A stretch of 64,000 nt of DNA from the NCBI GenBank assembly GCA_027559495.1, contig JAMXSV010000029.1:774920-838919 (forward strand), read 5' to 3'. The translations under genes were made by a program, and so were the position numbers. Source of the DNA: Aurifilum marmelostoma (Eukaryota; Ascomycota; Sordariomycetes; Diaporthales; Cryphonectriaceae). Shown piece by piece: positions 57,544 through 64,000 of the stretch. The notes under the pieces were generated by a model that was given only the letters and a program-made list of their open reading frames with translations, had not been told where the DNA came from and ran no database searches. The first letter of the stretch is position 1. The number at the start of each line of letters is the position of its first letter.

Positions 57544-58723
57544 TAGCTTCCTGTTACATACAGAACCAAGTAGCTGGGCAATCTTGGCCTTATGCGGACG
57601 ACAGCATAGCTGCAGCATTAGTTTTGGACTTATCTATACGTTATTATCGTAACCCATGTGGCTGGGAAAGTACTTGATTAATGATGGCTTCTCCTTGGGG
57701 CGCATGCTTTACTTACTGTAGTACTCTCCGTACCTTCTCAGCATTGAAGCCCAACTGTACTTTCACACCCCCCGCAACCTCCGCCCAAAACATCTCAGAA
57801 ACATGATCGTGTAAAATCCGGTTTTCTGTTCTTCAACTTTTCGACTACTGCTGCCCTGGCTCACCCCCACCCTCGTTGCCAGGCCTGAAGCTATTCAGTA
57901 CATTGAAATTGGCCATCGCCTATCGAATGATTGTGATTAGGTCTTTTCAGCGCTCGCCATTGTGCAATGGAGTCCGTTCCATCATCACACGCCTTCTCGA
58001 AGGCGGATTCAGTGCAGATATTGCCATTGGTGCCAATATGCCTCACTTGAACGCGTTTCTGCTGAAAAGGTGGCAGACTATCACAGGGAGCATTGTTGTC
58101 AAACAAGATCACACAGGTCGAACTAAATTGCTACCATTTCACGTAGCTATATGCACCTCCTCTATATTCATCTAGCATCTAGATCACTAAACAACTCAAA
58201 CAGGGGGGATGGCTTGATTTCCTAGCTAAAAATGGCGATATGGACCTCGAAGAGACGTAGCTATCGTTGCTTGAATGATTCGACCCTGGACATTTCGAAG
58301 GCCATACTAAGCCGCAGTCTTCGCCTTGAGACTAGGACTAGGGAAAGGGCAATAACCAGAGAAAGGTGGTAAACAGCAGTGCTAGGAGTAGGCAAAAGAT
58401 CACAAGTCACAGACCTGAATGTCACGCCTAGAAGAAAATACTCAAGATCGATTGTTACCATACAAATTACACTAAAACTGACTGCTCTTGTTTCTTAGTA
58501 CGCAGCTTTTGTCGATCTTTCCTTCCTTTCCATCACATCTACCTGCCCCCTTAGCTTACAAGCACACTTGTCTACCCACCTCCCCTACGATCATCAATAC
58601 CCAGGGGCCAGCTATATTCCTATATCGCGAGGCAGTGATTGCGGGTTTTCTCCAGACGAAGCTGCGGAGGCTGTAATTGTTTGCAAAGACGGTGCAATGA
58701 CAGGTTGTGGCGGAAGAGAAGTC
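57544..58723. other. 1.2-kb intergenic region, nothing recognised
   Basis: This lies between the NLR relic and the stop of the 609-aa gene. No NLR repeats or other coding remnants were recognised. Confidence 0.4.
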
Positions 58724-60553
58724 TCAGGCTCTTTGCGCTGGCTGAGGCATGGCCAGCTGGAAGGTCGGAGTCACCCCACTCTTCTCAACAAGGAATTCCT
58801 TCAGTCTCTGACGAACTAGGTTGACAGTACGCTCCTCGATGCTGTGTCTGTACTTATATAGCATACTGCCAAGCTTCTCCGAGGCGATGCTATGGGGAGC
58901 CAGCTCCTTCTGCAGGCGAATAACAGTCTCTGCCTCCATCTCATCGCGAGCTTCACGCCGTCGAAGCGCCTTGAGCAACTCATCCATGAAGCTGTCTACA
59001 TCGAGACCTTCCGGCATGACTGAGCTCGACGAGGGGATCGAAATTGGCTGGTGTGATGGCGTGTTCGATGCTCGTGGAGGCGCGTACACTGAAGGAGGCA
59101 TACTCGGGGCGGCTGGTGGCGGCAGGGACGAGGGCACCGCCGGCTGAGATCTGCCCATTTGTTCCTGAAGCAATTGCAATAATAACGTAGTATCGACTCC
59201 TCCGTTAATGTTAATTATGTTGATATTGTTGCAGCCAACAGAGCTGCTGCTCTTCCCACCGCATTGTTCTCCATTTTTGCCAAGGAGAGTGTCCCATATG
59301 GAAAATGGCGAGTCTGCTTCGGCTTCCGAGCCAGCCCTGTGGTTGTTTCCAGCGTCCGATGTAGCTTGTGCATCTCTGAGAGCACGAAAGAGAACCTGGC
59401 GATAGACGATATGTGGTATGTGGTCCACATCAGCCTTTTGAACCCTGTGCGCGATCATTGTTGCCCATTGAATCATGTCTTGGTGACTGAGCCCTAGGTG
59501 ACGCCCGTCGGGCTCAACCCAACAGTGTACAGCGAGATCTGTACTGTCCCCGTTGTTGGTACACCGTACAGGTTCACGGCATTGCCAATGATCATGAAGC
59601 TGACTCAAGATCACTCTCTCGATGGCCACATCAGCTTTGACCTGTTCATACAAACCTGAAGGCTTCGAGCGTGAGTGCACAGTTCCTGGGCTAGGGGCTG
59701 CTCTTGTTGGCATGCTAGCAGGCGTGAAAAGTCCACTGAACTCACTTGCTTCAGCTTCAACAGCAGTGTCGGTGTCTGCTGCTAGTCGACCAGCTGCAGC
59801 TGGAGTGAGTCCTCGCAATGCAGCATGAGGAACATATCTGCTGCCGCTGGCTTCAATATTGAAGATGTAGGTAACGAGGAGCCAGTGAGGACCCTTTCCA
59901 TCGAGAAGAACGTTGCTGACCTGGGTAGCAGCATCGTCGAAACTGTGACCTATCACCTCGTTGCAGTAGATCTTCTTGCCTCCATGTACAGCTTTGCCCT
60001 TGCCCACGGTGATCCTCACAAGGCTGTATTGGCAGCGAACAGCTCGTCCTTCTGTAACACGTGCAACGCGTGTGGTTTGCTGGTCTAGCCAGGCAGCTAG
60101 AGCATCTTTAAGGACCAGGTCAAGGGAGACCGGTGTGCCAGCGACCCGTTTTGTGAGCATTATAGGCGGGCGTGTTCCCCGGAACTGTGAGCGCCGATGA
60201 GTAGGATATTGCCATTCGATGTGGACCTCTGCTGGGACCTCAACCTCGACGGGATCAAGGCTCTCAGCCTGCTCAGCGTCGTCGCGCTCGCCCTCGCTTT
60301 CGACTATAATGGCGTTGGCAGTCATCTTTGCCGTGGTGGCAGCAGCTTTGCTGGCGGCTGTTCTGGCTACTCGCGCTGCTGCCCGTTCCTCCTCTCGGAT
60401 GCGTCTCTCCTCGGCGTTGGCTACTCTTTCGGCTCCTTTCTCCTCGGCAATTGCTGCCCTATCAGCTGCTGCTTGAGTGCTACGAGATGCCGCTCTGGAG
60501 CGCTTCGCAGCTGAGAAATTCGAGGAGGTAGTTGCCTTCCGTTTAGCAGGCAT
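58724..60553 (-). CDS. Unknown 609-aa protein with basic/coiled-coil N-terminus
   Basis: This is a single exon. ATG 60553 (MPAKRKATTSS) is the first true start in the frame. Residues about 10-100 are Ala/Glu/Arg-rich (AAIAEEKGAERVANAEER, EEERAAARVARTAASK), a probable coiled coil with nuclear-localisation-like PAKRK and AAKRSR. A globular part follows (IEWQYPTHRRSQFRGTRP, VSLDLVLKDALAAWLDQQTT). Then come a region with WVEPDGRHLGLSHQDMIQWA, an Asn/Ile repeat stretch (NNINIININGG), a Pro-rich segment and a helical C-terminus (SFMDELLKALRRREARDEME). I do not recognise a family. The long intact frame and protein-like composition support a real gene. It is the last gene before the solo LTR and rDNA. 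Confidence 0.65.
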   Translation of the reverse strand: MPAKRKATTSSNFSAAKRSRAASRSTQAAADRAAIAEEKGAERVANAEERRIREEERAAARVARTAASKAAATTAKMTANAIIVESEGERDDAEQAESLDPVEVEVPAEVHIEWQYPTHRRSQFRGTRPPIMLTKRVAGTPVSLDLVLKDALAAWLDQQTTRVARVTEGRAVRCQYSLVRITVGKGKAVHGGKKIYCNEVIGHSFDDAATQVSNVLLDGKGPHWLLVTYIFNIEASGSRYVPHAALRGLTPAAAGRLAADTDTAVEAEASEFSGLFTPASMPTRAAPSPGTVHSRSKPSGLYEQVKADVAIERVILSQLHDHWQCREPVRCTNNGDSTDLAVHCWVEPDGRHLGLSHQDMIQWATMIAHRVQKADVDHIPHIVYRQVLFRALRDAQATSDAGNNHRAGSEAEADSPFSIWDTLLGKNGEQCGGKSSSSVGCNNINIININGGVDTTLLLQLLQEQMGRSQPAVPSSLPPPAAPSMPPSVYAPPRASNTPSHQPISIPSSSSVMPEGLDVDSFMDELLKALRRREARDEMEAETVIRLQKELAPHSIASEKLGSMLYKYRHSIEERTVNLVRQRLKEFLVEKSGVTPTFQLAMPQPAQRA

Positions 60554-61836
60554 TGCAGCAGGCTTGGCCGACGATGGCTCAAATCGCACGCGTGCTCTGG
60601 AGCTTGATCGAAGTCGGCGAGGGGATGCCTCGCGCCCTTGTGAGGCTCTTCGAAGGAAAGGCTGTGGCTTACGGGGGTAGACTTCTGAAGGAGATGTACA
60701 TCAGAGCTCGGTCTCGCCACATGCCTGATCATTCACCTTGTTCTTCCCATTGACAAAACTAGGGCGATTTTATGAAGAGCATGTGCTTACCAGTACTAAG
60801 CTCTACCAATGCTTGAGCGCCAGCAGTGGTATCAGATAACGGAAATGATGGATCTGGTGATGTATCCATACGGACGAGCGCATATCACGAAGTTGGGAAT
60901 AGCTTCAAGCGATCGTGGGTGGCCAGGACAGAAAGTCGTCGAAGAGTTGAGGAACCAGAAAACGGGTTTGACGCGACCATTTTTCTCACGCGTTTTTGGT
61001 GGAGGATGCGGGAGGTGGAAAACAACAGTGGGGCTAAACACTTGAACGGCACGGAGAGTAAGCGTCGGTCCTGTAGCATCTGCCAAGGATCTTGACACGC
61101 GTGGCTCGAACAACATCTCTCTTTATCCGTGCATCTTTGCCTCCCTTGCCCATAGCATAATCACCACGATATACCTAAAAAAAAAAAAAAATATCAAGTC
61201 TTAGGTACTACTGATGATCTTGAAAGTCAGGAGATACTGTACGTCATAAGATCGGCGTATTCAGATACTTCGAATTTGGTGTATCAGCTGGGTAGATAGT
61301 AAGTCGAGAGGACCATCGCACTGGCTGGATGAGCACACGGCAAAACAACCATGCCCTTGCTGAATCAGGAGGACATCCCGAACTTCTCGCACCGAGCAGA
61401 TTAACTGCAATCAAGCAAGACCGAGACCTTCGACGCGCACTGATTTACCTAGGACTGCTGTGCTTGCTGCAGTTGTTCTCGACATATCAATTTCCGGCGA
61501 AAGTATTTGATGTAGAATGAGGAACAGTTGACCTTTGCTTCTGCGTAGCATGTAAAATTGTCAGATCGCAGGGTTTGTGCCCATGTGTATTTAGGCGGGT
61601 GAATGGCCTGAGTTGGTGCTAGCATACATGTCTCGTCTCGGCGTGCCGATATGAGGTGCCATTGCACCCATTTCTACATGACAGTACAACAAAGGGCCGG
61701 GACAGCCGAAGTTCAATACCGGGCCCAAGAGCAGAAGCCTAGGGGTGGATGTATCACTCCTGTCACCACTTGTTGCAAGGTCTCCTTGTTCACAGCTTCA
61801 TAGTTCACGCTGTGAGCAAACAGCCCTTATTCAGAC
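60554..61836. other. 1.3-kb intergenic region, nothing recognised
   Basis: This is the upstream region of the 609-aa gene. It contains an A14 run at 61178-61191 and no convincing gene. Confidence 0.4.
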
Positions 61837-62044
61837 TGTTGGCTGGGCCTGGTATGTACGTACAACAGAATAGGTTCACTAGTGGTTGGATTGCTTGTAG
61901 GTTGTTATTAACTGAAGAGCTATCTATCTAGCTGGTGTGTGTGTGCGTTGCTATGGGCTATTCCCATAGCGCACGGTTCAGGATGTGGTCAGTGCACGGC
62001 CATAGCAGTAACGCATCGCCATCGCTCGCTCAGTGGAATCCACA
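61837..62044 (+). mobile_element. Solo LTR with 5-bp target duplication CAGAC
   Basis: This 208-bp copy starts TGTTGGCTGGGCC and ends GGAATCCACA. It is flanked by CAGAC on both sides (61832-61836 and 62045-62049). TG...CA ends plus a perfect 5-bp duplication identify an LTR left after recombination of a retrotransposon. TGTTG starts are frequent in Copia-type LTRs. Copies A and B at 43.5 and 46.1 kb belong to the same family. Confidence 0.93.
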
Positions 62045-62100
62045 CAGACAATGTTTTCTTCTTTAGTGTTATAACATATCTATAGTAAGTATACTTTCTC

Positions 62101-62485
62101 CTCATCGCAATGGTAATTCAGCTTAGTACGAGAGGAACCGCTGATTCAGATAATTGGTTTTTGCGGTTGTCCGACCGGGCAGTGCCGCGACGCTACCATC
62201 TGCTGGATAATGGCTGAACGCCTCTAAGTCAGAATCCATGCCAGAACGCGATGATACCTCCCGCTCGTTGTAGACGGATAAGAATAGGCTTCGGCCTCGC
62301 ATCCTAGCAGGCGATCTCTCCACCGGGCTCGAAGTGCACGGTGGTAATTCGCGTATTGTAATTTAAGCACGCGCGGGATTAAATCCTTTGCAGACGACTT
62401 AGCTGTGCGAAACGGTCCTGTAAGCAGTAGAGTAGCCTTGTTGTTACGATCTGCTGAGGGTAAGCCGTCCTTCGCCTAGATTTCT
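62101..62485 (+). rRNA. 3'-terminal fragment of the large-subunit (28S/LSU) rRNA gene
   Basis: This reads as the 3' end of Pezizomycotina LSU rRNA: CTTAGTACGAGAGGAACC (the sarcin-loop-distal conserved segment), GATAATTGGTTTTTGCGG, GGCTGAACGCCTCTAAGTCA, TAAGCAGTAGAGTAGCCTTG and TTACGATCTGCTGAGGGTAA, ending near CGCCTAGATTTC. Homology starts abruptly at about 62101, so the 5' nine-tenths of the gene are absent. Conserved core segments are intact and variable helices differ as between species. Confidence 0.93.
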
Positions 62486-64000
62486 CATTCATAACCGCCG
62501 AGGTTTGAAAGAGGAGTTTTATTTTTTTTTTTTTGTTACTTTTTTTTTGTGCTATAATATGTCTAGGGTAAGTATGCTCCTGTGCTGCAGGCTTGGTCCC
62601 CAAGACTTGGTTTCCTTGTTGTTTTCCCTCCCCCTCCCCTTTTCTTTGCAGTGGTGGGGAGTAGGTCTAGGGCAAGTACAGTGATCCGTGCGTAGTTTCC
62701 CTAGACGGCCAGCGCGCGTGTGGAAAGGACATGATCTTGTTCTTCTCCCCCCCGAGACGCCAGGTGAGATGATTAATTACCCTAGACTCCTGCTGGTGGG
62801 GGGTGTTGCAGAGACGACGAGGTGTTGTTGCAGGGCACAGCATGAAAAAGGTATAGTTGCCCTAGACCACCTTTCCCGGGTTCCCCCCCCGGGTCACCCC
62901 TCGGGTCAACCCCCCCCCCCCCGTTTTTTTTTTTCTTTGTAGTGTACTTACCCTAGACCGCCTGCCCCGGGTTACTCCTCGGGTCACCCCCCCCTTTCTT
63001 TTCCTATAGTGTACTCGCCCTAGACCACCCCGTCCTATACTATACTGTACTGTACTTACCTTAGACTTGGACCGCAACGGCAAGGGTAAGTACGCTCGTG
63101 ATTGGGCAAGGTCGCGTTGTTCCTCGATCTGTTTTCTGTAGAGGTGCAGCACGTATTTTGTGATCTATGTGTATTCATTCCTCCCCCCACCCCCAAACGG
63201 GGCAGCTCCAGTTACCCTAGACTGTGGTGAAGCTGTAGTGGCCCTAGACCTCCCTCCAGTGGACGGGAGCGGGGCTCTGCTTGCCGAGTATAGTTGCCCT
63301 AGACCGGACCTTACATATGTGGGTTCGCCCCCTGGGGGCCGCATCTTTCCAATGTACACATATACATATGTGTGTGTGCATTGCCTGGCTGCTTGTGGGA
63401 TATATATACCTAATCGATGCATTGGTCTGGGCCGGCCAAGGGCCAAGGAAGGAAGGTTGAAAGAGGGAAGAGACGTACAGCTTGACGTGTTGCAATGGTA
63501 GAATCAGACCCTTTGGAAACGAAAAAGAAGAGCAGGCGCTTCCTGTACAAGGCAACCCGAGAGAGAGCAGACACGACGGGATGGATGCCCATTCTGGCGG
63601 TTTTACCATACAAGAACGGTCTGTCCTCCCATCTTCTTTATAGCAGCGGCTTCTTCGTTTTCTCTGCCCCTTCCCCCCTCCGCCTGAAAGAGGAGCATAC
63701 TTGCCCCAGACCGAGCCTTTGGGCGCCCCTGGGCCAACCTCTATCGTATGCCCCATCGGTCTTCTTTCCCGCCGCCCCCCAAAAAAGCATAGTTACCCTA
63801 GACTAAGATATACTTACCCTAGACATCTATCGTTCATTGTCTTACTGAGCCCCTCGTCCACATTCCGCTTTCCGCCCTTCCCCCCCTGGCCCAAAAGAGA
63901 AGAAGCAGACTTACCCTATACCAAAAAAGCTCAGTTACCCTAGACCTCTCTCTATCATATGCGGGCCCCCGCACACCCCTTTCCTTTTTATTTCCCTTCC
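62486..64000. other. Ribosomal intergenic-spacer-like DNA, runs off the window
   Basis: Directly downstream of the LSU end there is no coding sequence. The DNA is pyrimidine-rich, with long C and T runs (C14T10-type block near 62910-62935), interleaved with copies of TA[CG]TTACCCTAGAC. It is probably the rDNA intergenic spacer. Confidence 0.75.
62561..63945 (+). repeat. Dispersed array of about 17 copies of TA[CG]TTACCCTAGAC
   Basis: Forward copies lie at 62693, 62773, 62854, 62945, 63012, 63053, 63209, 63236, 63291, 63698, 63790, 63811, 63908 and 63932. Reverse copies lie at 62561, 62665 and, partial, 63081. A diverged reverse copy sits upstream of the LSU fragment at about 62078-62092. The core TTACCCTAGAC varies mainly at the TTA (TTG, TCG, TGG). 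Spacing is irregular, from 21 to about 390 bp. Confidence 0.9.

Noticed and set aside
62561..63945. Telomeric or telomere-like repeat, because of the CCCTA core
   Set aside because: Copies are dispersed, not head-to-tail, and TTACCCTAGAC is not TTAGGG/CCCTAA. The position after the LSU gene fits a spacer element better.
1..64000. CRISPR arrays, bacterial operons or ribosome-binding sites
   Set aside because: The window is eukaryotic nuclear DNA; the regular repeats seen are coding repeats, microsatellites and the rDNA-spacer motif.

Overview
The window is nuclear DNA of a filamentous ascomycete (Pezizomycotina, most likely Sordariomycetes). The evidence is short introns (50-113 bp) with GTRNGT donors and CTNAC branch points, HET and NLR genes, a Cip1-type secreted protein, an RGG-tailed Argonaute, an aspartyl-tRNA synthetase/DUF2156 fusion and a Pezizomycotina-type LSU rRNA 3' end. 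All gene models come from reading the sequence, with splice sites checked for phase.

Positions 1-37 kb look like conserved core genome. In order they hold: a conserved protein of unknown function cut by the left edge, a small Dabb protein, an unknown 269-aa protein, a class II aldolase/adducin-type protein, an AVT-type vacuolar amino-acid transporter, a Cip1-like secreted protein, a divergent pair (alpha/beta hydrolase and AspRS-DUF2156 fusion) that fits the ergosteryl-aspartate hydrolase/synthase pathway (ErdH/ErdS), a GH43 glycosidase, a DUF218 protein, an Argonaute, an allantoinase, and a full-size ABCG transporter. Several of these reading frames are broken by one surplus base in a C/G homopolymer. 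The repeated signature suggests sequencing or assembly error more than gene death.

An intron-containing tRNA-Ile(AAT) at 37.27 kb marks a change in character. From 37.4 to about 58 kb lies an accessory, immunity-like region: an NLR (NACHT with ankyrin repeats), a secreted protein with a possible CNF/CheD-like Cys-His deamidase signature, an F-box gene bracketed by two inverted LTR copies, a three-part HET-NB-ARC-TPR gene with ten near-identical TPR units, a Zn2Cys6 regulator with a 606-bp TA-flanked MITE upstream, a DUF6594 membrane protein, and a decayed PNP-NB-ARC relic that has lost its P-loop lysine.

The right end approaches the ribosomal DNA. A 609-aa unknown protein is followed by a solo LTR with a clean 5-bp target duplication (CAGAC), then about 385 bp of the LSU rRNA 3' end, then about 1.5 kb of pyrimidine-rich spacer. 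The spacer carries about 17 copies of TA[CG]TTACCCTAGAC. This looks like the edge of the nucleolus organiser. The repeated motif shares the TTACCC core of Reb1 sites, so the array is a candidate set of Pol I terminators or replication-fork barriers.
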